A stretch of DNA of 64,000 nucleotides. It comes from Helicobacter bilis. Lineage in GTDB: Bacteria > Campylobacterota > Campylobacteria > Campylobacterales > Helicobacteraceae. The notes below the pieces were generated by a model that saw only the letters and a program-made list of their open reading frames with translations, was not told the origin of the DNA and made no database searches. This document shows, piece after piece, positions 28,748 through 37,632 of this stretch. The position numbers were made by a program, and so were the translations under genes. Position 1 is the stretch's first letter. Every line of letters starts with the position of its first letter. The stretch spans positions 1,116,001 to 1,180,000 of the forward strand of contig NZ_CP019645.1 in assembly GCF_001999985.1 (NCBI RefSeq), in the 5' to 3' direction.

Positions 28748-29356
28748 ATGCGTGTTATAGAGAGTGAAAGTAAGCAAGGAGCTTATATTATCGTTATATT
28801 TGGATTGATTGCTGCATATTTTGGATTCTATATTTTGACTGGGATTTTGTTGCTTATGTTATTAGCATGGCTGTTTTTTTGTAGTTCAAAACTCATTAAT
28901 CCCACGATACCAAATGCCATAGTATCGCCAATTAGCGGTGTGATAGAAAATATCACTCACAATGGAGATTGTGTTGAGTTTAGCATAAAAGCACGCAGAA
29001 ATGGCAGGATCTATTCTCCAAGCGACCTGCATGACATAAGCGTGAAAAAATATCATGGATTCTATTTCTTACGAAAAAGTGAGTTATCAAATCAACTTGG
29101 CGTAAAAGAACTCATGCAGGCAAAGACAATGCTAGATAATGAGAGTCTCTCTATAAAGATTGAAGTCTTGCCTAGAGTGTTGCGTTTTTGTGGTTTATAC
29201 GATGGTAAGCTAGAGTCTTTATTTCTAGAAAAAATTGGCTTTTTAAATGTAGGATTGTTACGCATAAGCATTAAAGGAGAGAATCTAAAAGTCCTTGCGA
29301 AAGAGCATGAAAGAGTGCTAGGTGGCAGCTCACCGCTTATTACTATTGAAAAATAA
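28748..29356 (+). CDS. Inner-membrane protein distantly resembling phosphatidylserine decarboxylase
   Basis: The 202-residue protein has two N-terminal membrane helices (about residues 13-50), then NAIVSPISGVIENI, which resembles the VSPADG segment of short phosphatidylserine decarboxylases. The overall layout, with a short beta-rich domain ending LGGSSPLITIEK, also fits that family. The self-cleavage GST/GSR motif is not clearly in its expected place, so enzymatic activity is doubtful. It is alone between its own -10 box and a long AT-rich gap. Confidence 0.4.
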   Translation: MRVIESESKQGAYIIVIFGLIAAYFGFYILTGILLLMLLAWLFFCSSKLINPTIPNAIVSPISGVIENITHNGDCVEFSIKARRNGRIYSPSDLHDISVKKYHGFYFLRKSELSNQLGVKELMQAKTMLDNESLSIKIEVLPRVLRFCGLYDGKLESLFLEKIGFLNVGLLRISIKGENLKVLAKEHERVLGGSSPLITIEK

Positions 29357-29949
29357 TCGCTTTAAATAATTACTCAGTCTAAACTAGATTATAATTATTT
29401 TAGTATGATAGATTCTAAAAAGAAAAATTTATAAGCTTTTAGAATCTAAGATTTGATCACTTATCACAAGATTATAAAACATAGTATTATTTAATAATTT
29501 ATACATGCCTTGCATAAAGACATAGCACAAAATCCATTTTAGATTCTAAATACTCTAACAATAATAAATCTAAATTCAAGCAGTGATAAATAAATGCAGA
29601 ATCTAAGATCACATAAACTAAAATCTTTAATATCTAAAAGTTTTATGCAAGGCTATCATTAAAGCCTTCATATCTATAAATAACACACACTCTATAATCG
29701 CATAGAATCTTTTCGTAAAGAATATAAAGAGATTATAGAATCTTTTATTTAAAACATAAAGCATATAAAACTACATAATTAAATTTGATAGAATAAAAAC
29801 ACAAAGAAAAAAGAAGCACAGAATCTAAAAAGCCACATCTACCCAAAGATATATGAAAAACTATATCAAAGGTAAATGTGGCGTAATCTATCTTAAGATA
29901 GCGGCTTATAGCCTCTAAGCCACAAGCCCATTTGCTTTAAAAGCTTTCA
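29357..29949. other. AT-rich intergenic region, rich in AGAATCT words
   Basis: The 593 bases between the membrane protein gene and the flaB stop codon hold no credible gene. GATTC/GAATC words recur every few dozen bases, and the flaB terminator lies at the right end. Confidence 0.55.
29825..29882 (-). terminator. Rho-independent terminator of flaB
   Basis: On the minus strand a stem of about 20 bp with GCCACAT at its base (arms 29882-29862 and 29853-29832) is followed directly by TTTTT, 68 bases after the flaB stop codon. Confidence 0.85.
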
Positions 29950-31494
29950 CTATTGTAAAAGTCTTAAAACATTTTGCTGCACTGCGTTAGCTTGAGCCAT
30001 AGCAAAGCTACCAGATTGAGCCAAGATATTATGCTTAGAGAATGTCGCAGATTCTTGTGCGAAATCCACATCTCTAATTTGACTTTCAGCCGCTTTAACA
30101 TTAACTTGTGTGATAGAAATGTTGTTGATTGTAGCAACAAGTTGCATTTGCACAGAACCCATGTCAGCACGGATTTTATCAAGCTGTCTTGTAGCAGATT
30201 CTGCCATATCCATAACAACCATCGCACCGCGAAGTGATGTTACACCTGCACCGATACCATCTTTATTCTGCACTGCTTGAGCCGCATTTGCGTTTGCACC
30301 GCTTGCACTTGCGATATTTGCGTCCATATTACCGCGAACAGAACGCAAATTCACAGTGTATTGTGCGATACCTTGAGCCGAATGGAAACCAACGCTACTA
30401 AAGTTTGTCCCAGATACAATAATATCTCTTGCATCTGTCCTAACAAGGCTTATACGACCCACGATAGCGTGATTTGTCCCAGATACCCCAGCAAAGCTAC
30501 CGCCACCAAGCACCGCACCTGTTTTACCTTCAGCATGCACAGATATAGCACGACCATCAAGACTTCTAAGGTTTAATCTACCCTCGATATCCACATACGC
30601 TTCTACACCTGTTCTTTCTTTAATTGAGTTAAAGGCATTAATCAATCTACCATCGGCATCATTTTTACGCACATCATTGATTGTCCCAATAGTTGTGCCA
30701 TTTACAACCAAGCCATGCACCGTTCCAGATTGCACCGGCACACCACCAGTCCCAAGCACCGTTGCATACGCACGCACACCGAGTGTATCAGAGAATTTGT
30801 TGATAGTATCTGCTAATACACCAATACCTGTGCCAGCACTTGTAGAAATGACTGCAGTCTCAAGCTTGTAGTCTTTCTTACCATCAACTTGGCGGAATTT
30901 CAATGCTACCTCTTTAAGATTCTTAGCACCAGCACTAGCAAGCATACCAATACCTGTTACAGACGAGCTTTCAAGTCTTACATGCCCGATTTTATCCGAG
31001 CTTGTTGGACCGATTGAAGCTTTCACCGTTGTATTAGAATACGCACCGATTTGGAACTCTTTGTTAGAGAAAGCACCAGATAGCATTTGCTGCCCGTTGT
31101 AGCTTGTTGTATTAGCGATATTATCAAGCTCTTCTAAGAGTCGCACAATATCGTTTTGCAACGCGCGCCTTGATTCAGTGGTTTGCCCATCTTGAGCAGC
31201 TTGGATTGCTTTAACCTTCACGGTATCAAGAATCTTTAATTGCTCGTCCATTGCTTTATCCGCAATCTGAATCATACCGATAGCATCATTTGCGTTGCCG
31301 ATTGCTTGCCCTAGCGAGCTTGCTTGGCTACGCAAACTATCTGCGATTGACATACCTGAAGCATCATCTGCTGCCTTGTTAATCCTCAAACCAGAGCTTA
31401 ACTTCTCTAACGAGTTAGCTATTGCCCTATTGTTTTGCACACCGATGGTATGCGCATTGAGTGCCGCGATATTTGTATTTATCCTAAAACTCAT
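29950..31494 (-). CDS. flaB: Flagellin B
   Basis: The 514-residue protein starts [15 protein letters not shown] and ends [15 protein letters not shown], both typical of Helicobacter FlaB rather than FlaA (which starts MAFQVNTN). The conserved D0/D1 helices lie at both ends; the middle (about residues 175-400) is the surface-exposed D2/D3 part and follows FlaB closely ([15 protein letters not shown]). FlaB is the minor flagellin located near the hook. A sigma-54 promoter lies upstream and a strong terminator downstream, so it is monocistronic. Confidence 0.96.
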   Translation of the reverse strand: MSFRINTNIAALNAHTIGVQNNRAIANSLEKLSSGLRINKAADDASGMSIADSLRSQASSLGQAIGNANDAIGMIQIADKAMDEQLKILDTVKVKAIQAAQDGQTTESRRALQNDIVRLLEELDNIANTTSYNGQQMLSGAFSNKEFQIGAYSNTTVKASIGPTSSDKIGHVRLESSSVTGIGMLASAGAKNLKEVALKFRQVDGKKDYKLETAVISTSAGTGIGVLADTINKFSDTLGVRAYATVLGTGGVPVQSGTVHGLVVNGTTIGTINDVRKNDADGRLINAFNSIKERTGVEAYVDIEGRLNLRSLDGRAISVHAEGKTGAVLGGGSFAGVSGTNHAIVGRISLVRTDARDIIVSGTNFSSVGFHSAQGIAQYTVNLRSVRGNMDANIASASGANANAAQAVQNKDGIGAGVTSLRGAMVVMDMAESATRQLDKIRADMGSVQMQLVATINNISITQVNVKAAESQIRDVDFAQESATFSKHNILAQSGSFAMAQANAVQQNVLRLLQ

Positions 31495-31536
31495 GTTTGC
31501 ATCCTTTGCGAAAAATTTGAATACGCACTCTTTGAA

Positions 31537-31550
31537 GCAAAAGGTGTTCC
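31537..31550 (-). promoter_or_regulatory. Sigma-54 promoter of flaB
   Basis: Read on the minus strand, GGAACACCTTTTGCTT has GG and GC separated by ten bases, matching the RpoN consensus of Helicobacter and Campylobacter flagellar genes. It ends 42 bases before the flaB start codon. Confidence 0.92.
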
Positions 31551-31748
31551 TAAAATTATGAGATGAATTGAAGTTTTTAGACGCGATATAGTTTTGGCAA
31601 AATATCTCATGTGTAGTGTCTGTGCGAGTTTAGACTAGATTCTAAACTCAAAAGAAAAGATTCTAATATGGCGTTAAATCATATAAATGCAATCTTAGAA
31701 TCTTATTTGCCCTATTTTAAAAGCCATGCAATCTTAAAACAACTTTGT

Positions 31749-31754
31749 TATAAT
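31749..31754 (+). promoter_or_regulatory. Sigma-70 -10 box of ispH
   Basis: TTGTTATAAT ends 50 bases before the ispH start codon; AAGGAA is the ribosome site. Confidence 0.6.
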
Positions 31755-31804
31755 TTTTCACAATACACATTATATAAGGCTAAAAAATTACAATAAGGAA
31801 TATC

Positions 31805-32647
31805 ATGGAAGTCATACTTGCAGATAAATATGGATTTTGTTTTGGTGTGAAAAGAGCGATAAAAATCACAGAAAAAATCGCACAAAACAACCCAAACACA
31901 CTCACACTAGGACCGCTTATACACAATCCGCTTGAAATCAGCCGTTTAGAGAAAAATTTTGGCGTAAAAGTGCAAGAAGATATTACAAAGCTAGGCGATA
32001 GTAAAAGCGTGATTATCCGCACACATGGCATCACAAAACAGAATCTAGCAATCTTGCAAACAAAGGGCGTTAGTATCACTGATGCGACTTGCCCCTTTGT
32101 TACAAAGCCACAGCAGATTGTAGAAAAGATGAGTAATGATGGGTATAATATTGTGATTTTTGGAGATTCTAATCACCCTGAAGTGCGTAGCGTGATGAGT
32201 TATAGTGTGAAAACACCCATCGTTGTGAGTGATTTAGAATCCTTGCAGCAAATAAAAAAGATTCCAAAAAAAGTAGCAGTCGTATCACAAACCACAAAGC
32301 AAATAGAGCAATTCCTACAAATCGTGCAGTATCTTGTCAGTAATGCCATGGAAGTGCGAGTGTTTAACACAATATGCAATGCGACTTTTGAGAATCAAGA
32401 GGCAACAAGGACGCTTAGTCAAAAGGCTGATATTATGATTATTGTCGGCGGCAAAACCTCATCGAATACAAAGCAGCTTTTCTATATCGCACAAAATCAT
32501 TGCAAGGATAGCTATCTAGTCGAAGATGAAAACGACATCAAACAAGAATGGTTTGCAGGTAAAAAAATATGTGGAATAAGCGCTGGGGCTAGCACACCAA
32601 ATTGGGTTATAAAAAATGTAGAAAATGCGATAAAGAGTCTTGTGTGA
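31805..32647 (+). CDS. ispH: 4-hydroxy-3-methylbut-2-enyl diphosphate reductase
   Basis: IspH performs the last step of the MEP isoprenoid pathway with a [4Fe-4S] cluster. The 280-residue protein has the three cluster cysteines: YGFCFGVKRAI, DATCPFVTK and FNTICNATFENQ. IRTHGI, GDSNHPEV and GISAGASTPNWVI are also family signatures. Length and motifs are complete. It stands alone between flaB and the restriction gene. Confidence 0.97.
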   Translation: MEVILADKYGFCFGVKRAIKITEKIAQNNPNTLTLGPLIHNPLEISRLEKNFGVKVQEDITKLGDSKSVIIRTHGITKQNLAILQTKGVSITDATCPFVTKPQQIVEKMSNDGYNIVIFGDSNHPEVRSVMSYSVKTPIVVSDLESLQQIKKIPKKVAVVSQTTKQIEQFLQIVQYLVSNAMEVRVFNTICNATFENQEATRTLSQKADIMIIVGGKTSSNTKQLFYIAQNHCKDSYLVEDENDIKQEWFAGKKICGISAGASTPNWVIKNVENAIKSLV

Positions 32648-32724
32648 ATGTTGCCATTTTAATAAGGCTACTTGCTTTTTATTAAATGCTATCCATCGTA
32701 TAGTTTGAATGGTCAAAGTTTTGC

Positions 32725-32730
32725 TATAAT
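32725..32730 (+). promoter_or_regulatory. Sigma-70 -10 box of the restriction-modification gene
   Basis: TTGCTATAAT ends 33 bases before the start codon at 32764. Confidence 0.65.
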
Positions 32731-32763
32731 CCACTTTACAAACCCCACAAAAGAGAAGCTACA

Positions 32764-35700
32764 ATGACTTACACGCCTATCCCCCTAGAAGACTTTCTAT
32801 CAAACGCCCATAGTCCAAGTGAGAGTGAGCTAGAATCTTTTAGCAAACATAGGGATAAGCTTTTACACACAAATGAAAATGAGAGTGAAGAGCATCAAAA
32901 AATCGCTTTGATAGAGTTTCTAGCCAAAAGCTTTGCCTATGAGTGCAACACCAAAAATCGCATTGATTTAAGCATTTATGAAGACAACAAAGCTAGAGTG
33001 CTTTTTGAAGTCAAAAGTCTAAGCAACAAAGCAGAGTTTATAAACGCTAACAATGGGGGGGGGGGGGTAGTAACACTATTTGCACCAGAATATAGTCTAG
33101 ATTCTAATCCTTGTCATACTGAAGCGTTAGCAAAAGTATCTAAAGATTTGGAATCTAAAAGAGATTTTTCGCTTTTTTCAAAGGCTCACACGAAACAATC
33201 TCTTGCCCACACTTGCAAAAATGACAAAATTCTAGAATCTACTAAAACTACAGATTCTATAAATAGCACAAACCAAACAATACAGAATCTAGAATCTATA
33301 CCACTTGAGCTGGCTGTGGGGGTTAAGGCACAAATCCTAGAAAATCTGGAGTCTAATGCTTGTCATATTGAGCAAAGCGAAATATCTAACATAGATTCTA
33401 AAAAAGATTTTTTGCCTTTTTCAAAGGCTCACACGAAACAATCTCTTGCCCACACTTGCAAAAATGACAAGAAACTAGAATCTAAAATAACGCACCCTAA
33501 ACCCTGCACCCGCCCAGTTTTGGTAGAAAATCTAGAATCCAAAGCCTTTTATGAATCCATTCTCTACTTTTTACGCGAGTATAAAACCCATAACAACAAC
33601 GACATAAAGCACATTATCCTAACAAATACGCGAGATTTCTATCTCATAGACGCTAGAGAGTATCTCACATTTGCTAAAGATAAAACAATCCTAAAAGCCT
33701 TTGATAACTGCGATAAGAATCAAGGCACAGACACAAGCACAAGCAAGTTTTACGCCACACTTAAAGACTATTTGCTCTCCCTTAACTCCACACTAAAATT
33801 TACCCATTTTAATATACAGACTACACCCCTGCCCCTGCTATATCAAGCCCTAAGCCCACAAATCCTACTCAAACAAAAAAATTGCATTGACGCCAACACA
33901 CTCAATCAAAGCTTTTATGATGAATTGCTCTACATTCTAGGGCTAAAAGAGATAGACCAAAAAGGCAAGATTCTAATCCTCCCCACCACAGAGCAAAACA
34001 CGCTTTTAGATTCAATCTGCAACAAACTAGGACTTGATAGAGACAAAGACTTTGAGACAATCTTTTCCTTGCTTACCACTTGGAATAACCGCATATTATT
34101 CCTAAGGCTTTTAGAATCTATGCTTTTAAGTTTCAAGCATATTAAAAAGCCCTTTTTAGACATTGACACATTGCAAAACTTCACAGACTTAAACACACTC
34201 TTTTTTGACATATTAGCCCTTAAAAAAGAGAAGCGAAAAACAGACTTAAAGCTAAAAGATTCTATCCCTTATCTTAACTCAAGCCTTTTTGACAAAACAG
34301 AATTAGAAAAGCAAAATAACGAAATAAGCAAACTAGATTCTAATCATCTCGCCATTTTCAAGCACTCAATCCTTAAAAAAGACAAAGATTATAAAGACAC
34401 GCAGTCCCTGCCCCTTTTAGAATATCTCTTTAAATTCTTACACGCCTATGACTTCACCACCACGCCAAAGGACATTATAAACCACACCAAAACAAACCAC
34501 GACAAGCTGATAAATGCCGCTGTGTTAGGACTAGTCTTTGAAAAGCTAAATGGCTATAAAGAGGGCAGTTTCTACACGCCTAGCTTTATCACTAGCTATA
34601 TGTGTAAAGAGTCGCTAGAAAAAGTCGTTATAGATAAGTTTAATGAAAGAAAATCGTGGGAATGCGATAGCTTAGAATCTTTAGCACAAAAGCTAGATAA
34701 ACTCACAGATTCAAAAGATGGCTATAAAGAGGCAAATGCCATTTTTGATTCTATAAAGGTTTGCGATCCAGCCGTTGGTAGCGGACACTTCCTTGTATCT
34801 ATGCTCAATGCTATGATAGAGCTAAAATTCCGCCTTAAGATTCTCTGTGAGATTCACATTGATGATAATGGAGAGCGAGACTACAAGCGATTAAAAGACA
34901 TAAGATTACGCCTAGAAAATGATGAGATTTTAATACAAGATTCTAATAACACCCTGCATACTTATCAAACCCCAGCCCACGAAAATTTAGAATCTCACAT
35001 AATCCAAAAAGCCCTATTTCATAACAAACGCATTTTGATAGAATCCTGCCTTTTTGGCGTGGATATAAACCCAAACTCTTGTGAAATCACAAAGCTAAGG
35101 CTATGGATAGAGCTACTTAAATACAGCTTTTATATCTTTGATTCTAATGGTAAAAATACAGGCGATTTAGAAACCCTGCCAAACATTGATATAAATATTA
35201 AATGTGGAAATTCACTTATAAGCCGCTTTGATTTAAAAGATTCACTCAAACATATTCCAAATATTACACACCAAATAGAAAGATACAAAAAGCTTGTCTT
35301 TGACTACAAAAACGCCGACCAAAATATCTTAAACATCTCAAAGCAAGAGATTGAAGCACAAATTGAATCTATCAAGCAAACTTTCACACTCACACTGAAA
35401 GACCCAAAGACCAAAAATGAGCTAGAAAAAGCTATTCAAACACATATCACAAATTATGGCATTTCGCTTTTAGATAATGAAAGCTTATTAGATGGCTTAT
35501 CCTACGCACACAATATATTTGGCAATCCACAGCTTAACAAAGAGCAAGAAGATGAAGCCTATATTTCCTATGGCAAAATAGTCGCCCTGCGTAAAAAGCT
35601 AGATTCTACAACAAGTGGTGAAGGCTACACTAACGCATTTGAATGGCGGTTTGCATTCCCTGAAGTGCTAGATTCTAATGGCGACTTTCTAGGCTTTGAT

Positions 35701-36894
35701 TTGGTCATCGGCAATCCGCCTTATATTGATTATAGAAAAATAGATACCCAAACAAAATCATTCTTAAATAAAAAATCAAAGATATACAAAACCAACAAAG
35801 AAGGAAGTATTTTTGTGTATTTTATAGAAAGAACTAAAGAGCTAATGCGTAGTAATGGATATTGTTGTTTTATTAACCCTATTGCGTATATTTGTGTGGA
35901 TTCTGGCAAGGGAATTAGAGATTTTATAGATAATAATTTAACTTTATTGTCAATGATAGATGTTTCAAATTTCAAGGTATTTAATTCAGCTTCCACATAT
36001 ACCTGTATAAACCATTTTAGCCATAAAAATACAAATATAAATACCATAAATTTTGGGATAGCAAACGATGAAAATTCTCTGGATTCTATGGAGTTTAAAA
36101 AATTACCACAAGTGCAAATTGAAAATCTTTCTGTGCAACTTGACACCATTGCTTTTAGAATAAGCAATATTCAACACATAAAATTATCTAATTGCTGTGA
36201 TATTTTTTGTGGATTATCTGTTACAGGATTTAGGGCAAATGTTTCGTATAAGCACAGACAAGATAATAATCCATTTCTAGAATCTTCTGATATTCATAGA
36301 TATAGTTTTAATGGCGGTAAATATATTGACAACACACAAACATACTATTCAGGGGATAAAAGAAAAATATTTGAAGATTCTGAAATTATCTTTATGGCAA
36401 GAATGACAAATTTTATTCGTTGCTGCATTGCTTCAAAGGGATATTATGGAGGCAAGGTTAATATATTGCATAATTTCAAGGTTGATAAAAGATTTTTATT
36501 GGGGATACTTAATAGTAAATTAATGAGTTATTTTTATTCAAAAAAATATTTTGCTTCACATATGCAAGGGGGAGCATTTGGGTTTGATACCATAAGTGTT
36601 GGAAATCTCCCTATCCCACAAATCACAGAATCTAATAAGCCCTTGTGCGATGAGATTATAAAATGTGTAGATAAAATCCTAGAAATTAAAGCTTGTCATA
36701 CTGAGGCGTTAGCCGAAGTATCTAAAAATACAGAATCTAAAAAAGATTTTTCGCCTTTTTCAAAGGCTCAAAATGACAAAGTAGAATATACTAAAAATGA
36801 CACAAGCAAACTAGAATCTAAACTTGACTCTTTAGTCTATAAACTCTACAATCTCACAAACGATGAGATAGCAATAATAGATTCCAAAACATAA
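32764..36894 (+). CDS. Type IIG restriction-modification enzyme (Eco57I-like), phase-variable, in frame
   Basis: One 1376-residue chain carries nuclease and N6-adenine methyltransferase. Residues 67-84 hold a PD-(D/E)XK-like site (RIDLSIY...VLFEVKS). The methyltransferase has motif I DPAVGSGHF near residue 668 and the catalytic NPPY near residue 984 (VIGNPPYIDY); a recognition domain follows to about residue 1325. Residues about 96-258 are a low-complexity insert encoded by G13 and two dispersed repeats, placed just after the nuclease motif. A third repeat copy lies near the C-terminus. With G13 the frame is open; G12 or G14 would truncate it near residue 100. The target site cannot be predicted. 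Confidence 0.92.
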   Translation: MTYTPIPLEDFLSNAHSPSESELESFSKHRDKLLHTNENESEEHQKIALIEFLAKSFAYECNTKNRIDLSIYEDNKARVLFEVKSLSNKAEFINANNGGGGVVTLFAPEYSLDSNPCHTEALAKVSKDLESKRDFSLFSKAHTKQSLAHTCKNDKILESTKTTDSINSTNQTIQNLESIPLELAVGVKAQILENLESNACHIEQSEISNIDSKKDFLPFSKAHTKQSLAHTCKNDKKLESKITHPKPCTRPVLVENLESKAFYESILYFLREYKTHNNNDIKHIILTNTRDFYLIDAREYLTFAKDKTILKAFDNCDKNQGTDTSTSKFYATLKDYLLSLNSTLKFTHFNIQTTPLPLLYQALSPQILLKQKNCIDANTLNQSFYDELLYILGLKEIDQKGKILILPTTEQNTLLDSICNKLGLDRDKDFETIFSLLTTWNNRILFLRLLESMLLSFKHIKKPFLDIDTLQNFTDLNTLFFDILALKKEKRKTDLKLKDSIPYLNSSLFDKTELEKQNNEISKLDSNHLAIFKHSILKKDKDYKDTQSLPLLEYLFKFLHAYDFTTTPKDIINHTKTNHDKLINAAVLGLVFEKLNGYKEGSFYTPSFITSYMCKESLEKVVIDKFNERKSWECDSLESLAQKLDKLTDSKDGYKEANAIFDSIKVCDPAVGSGHFLVSMLNAMIELKFRLKILCEIHIDDNGERDYKRLKDIRLRLENDEILIQDSNNTLHTYQTPAHENLESHIIQKALFHNKRILIESCLFGVDINPNSCEITKLRLWIELLKYSFYIFDSNGKNTGDLETLPNIDINIKCGNSLISRFDLKDSLKHIPNITHQIERYKKLVFDYKNADQNILNISKQEIEAQIESIKQTFTLTLKDPKTKNELEKAIQTHITNYGISLLDNESLLDGLSYAHNIFGNPQLNKEQEDEAYISYGKIVALRKKLDSTTSGEGYTNAFEWRFAFPEVLDSNGDFLGFDLVIGNPPYIDYRKIDTQTKSFLNKKSKIYKTNKEGSIFVYFIERTKELMRSNGYCCFINPIAYICVDSGKGIRDFIDNNLTLLSMIDVSNFKVFNSASTYTCINHFSHKNTNINTINFGIANDENSLDSMEFKKLPQVQIENLSVQLDTIAFRISNIQHIKLSNCCDIFCGLSVTGFRANVSYKHRQDNNPFLESSDIHRYSFNGGKYIDNTQTYYSGDKRKIFEDSEIIFMARMTNFIRCCIASKGYYGGKVNILHNFKVDKRFLLGILNSKLMSYFYSKKYFASHMQGGAFGFDTISVGNLPIPQITESNKPLCDEIIKCVDKILEIKACHTEALAEVSKNTESKKDFSPFSKAQNDKVEYTKNDTSKLESKLDSLVYKLYNLTNDEIAIIDSKT
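33055..33067 (+). repeat. G13 tract in the restriction gene
   Basis: Thirteen G between AACAAT and TAGTAACACT encode four glycines and the first base of a valine codon. The frame is open at this length. Confidence 0.95.
33111..33227 (+). repeat. Dispersed repeat copy 1 in the restriction gene
   Basis: The copy begins TTGTCATACTGA and ends AAAAATGACAA, so its ends are inverted repeats (TTGTCAT/ATGACAA). It is translated as part of the protein (CHTEALAKVSKDL to TCKND). Confidence 0.85.
33360..33470 (+). repeat. Dispersed repeat copy 2 in the restriction gene
   Basis: It begins TTGTCATATTGAGC and ends AAAAATGACAA. The right half (TCAAAGGCTCACACGAAACA onward) is identical to that of copy 1, while the left half is a different subtype closer to the intergenic copy at 7468. 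Confidence 0.85.
33491..33520 (+). repeat. GC-rich tail repeat inside the restriction gene
   Basis: CGCACCCTAAACCCTGCACC and the following CGCCCA match tails at 7549-7568 and 44551-44579. Here the tail is translated as THPKPCTRPV. Confidence 0.75.
36693..36779 (+). repeat. Dispersed repeat copy 3 near the 3' end of the restriction gene
   Basis: It begins TTGTCATACTGAGGCG and ends AAAATGACAA. At 87 bp it lacks the CACGAAACAATCTCTTGCCC middle part of copies 1 and 2. The matching site in the duplicated gene tail at 37453-37632 has no element. Confidence 0.85.
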
Positions 36895-36943
36895 AAAACT
36901 AATGCTAGAATTTTAAGCAACACAAAAGCCCAAAGGATAACAA

Positions 36944-37165
36944 ATGACACTGATTATAGAAAATGCTAGTAAAGAGCTTTACACTGCGATAAAAAGCCTA
37001 GCAAAGATTGATAACGCAAAATGCAAGGTGCAAAAGCCCAAGCTTACAAAGTTTGAAAAAGAGATTCTAAAGGCAAAAGCAGAACTTGAAAAAGAGAAAA
37101 GGGAAGGCACACTAAAGACTTATGCCAGTGCGAAAGAAGCGTTTGAAAAAGAGGGCTTACTCTAA
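36944..37165 (+). CDS. Antitoxin of a type II toxin-antitoxin pair
   Basis: The 73-residue protein is short and highly charged, with a C-terminal helix (EKEILKAKAELEKEKREGTL) and a final YASAKEAFEKEGLL, a tail common in antitoxins of this group. Its stop codon overlaps the toxin ATG by one base (TAATG). It is expected to bind and neutralise the toxin and to repress its own promoter. The family name is not certain; identification rests mainly on the partner. Confidence 0.8.
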   Translation: MTLIIENASKELYTAIKSLAKIDNAKCKVQKPKLTKFEKEILKAKAELEKEKREGTLKTYASAKEAFEKEGLL

Positions 37166-37437
37166 TGTATAAAGTGCATTTGACAAAAAGTTTTAAAAAA
37201 GACGCAAAAGCCCTAAATCAAGCAGATAGAATCCTAGCGATGCAGATTATAGACACACTAGCTAAAGGAGAGAAGCTAGAGTCAAAACACAAAGACCACG
37301 CATTAAATGGAAACTTGCAAGGCTTTAGAGAATGCCACATTAAACCAGACTTATTACTCATTTATGAGCTATGCGATGATATTTTGCAGCTTAATGCCTT
37401 GCGTGTGGGGAGTCATAGCAAATTGTTTAAAAAATAG
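37165..37437 (+). CDS. YafQ-family mRNA interferase toxin
   Basis: The 90-residue protein matches the RelE/YafQ superfamily: LTKSFKKDAKAL at the start, then KHKDHALNGNLQGFRECHIK and LLLIYEL, and LRVGSHSKLF at the end. The histidine of HALNG and the late GSH histidine are in the positions of YafQ active-site residues. It is very like H. pylori HP0894. Such toxins cleave mRNA on ribosomes. The pair sits between the restriction gene and a duplicated copy of that gene's tail. Confidence 0.92.
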   Translation: MYKVHLTKSFKKDAKALNQADRILAMQIIDTLAKGEKLESKHKDHALNGNLQGFRECHIKPDLLLIYELCDDILQLNALRVGSHSKLFKK

Positions 37438-37452
37438 TAAGTTATGAAAGGC

Positions 37453-37632
37453 TAGAATCTAGCAATAAACCCCTTGTGTGGTGAGATTATAAAATGTGTA
37501 GATAAAATCCTAGAATCTAAAGCAAAAGATTCTACCCTTGACACAAGCAAGTTAGAATCTCAAATTGATTCTTTAGTCTATACACTCTACAATCTCACAA
37601 ACGATGAGATAGAAATAATAAAGGGAAAATAA
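37453..37632 (+). pseudogene. Duplicated, degenerate 3' end of the restriction-modification gene
   Basis: The DNA repeats the last part of the restriction gene: GAGATTATAAAATGTGTAGA, then a segment encoding DSLVYTLYNLTNDEIEII, and a stop codon at 37630-37632. One extra C (CCCC instead of CCC near 37470) breaks the frame at its left end. The dispersed repeat present at the equivalent position of the intact gene (36693-36779) is absent here. Its stop codon overlaps the ATG of the next gene, which may be the ancestral arrangement. Confidence 0.85.

Noticed and set aside
30277-30576. Plus-strand reading frames of up to 99 codons inside flaB.
   Set aside because: They are cysteine- and histidine-rich shadows of the strongly conserved flagellin on the opposite strand.
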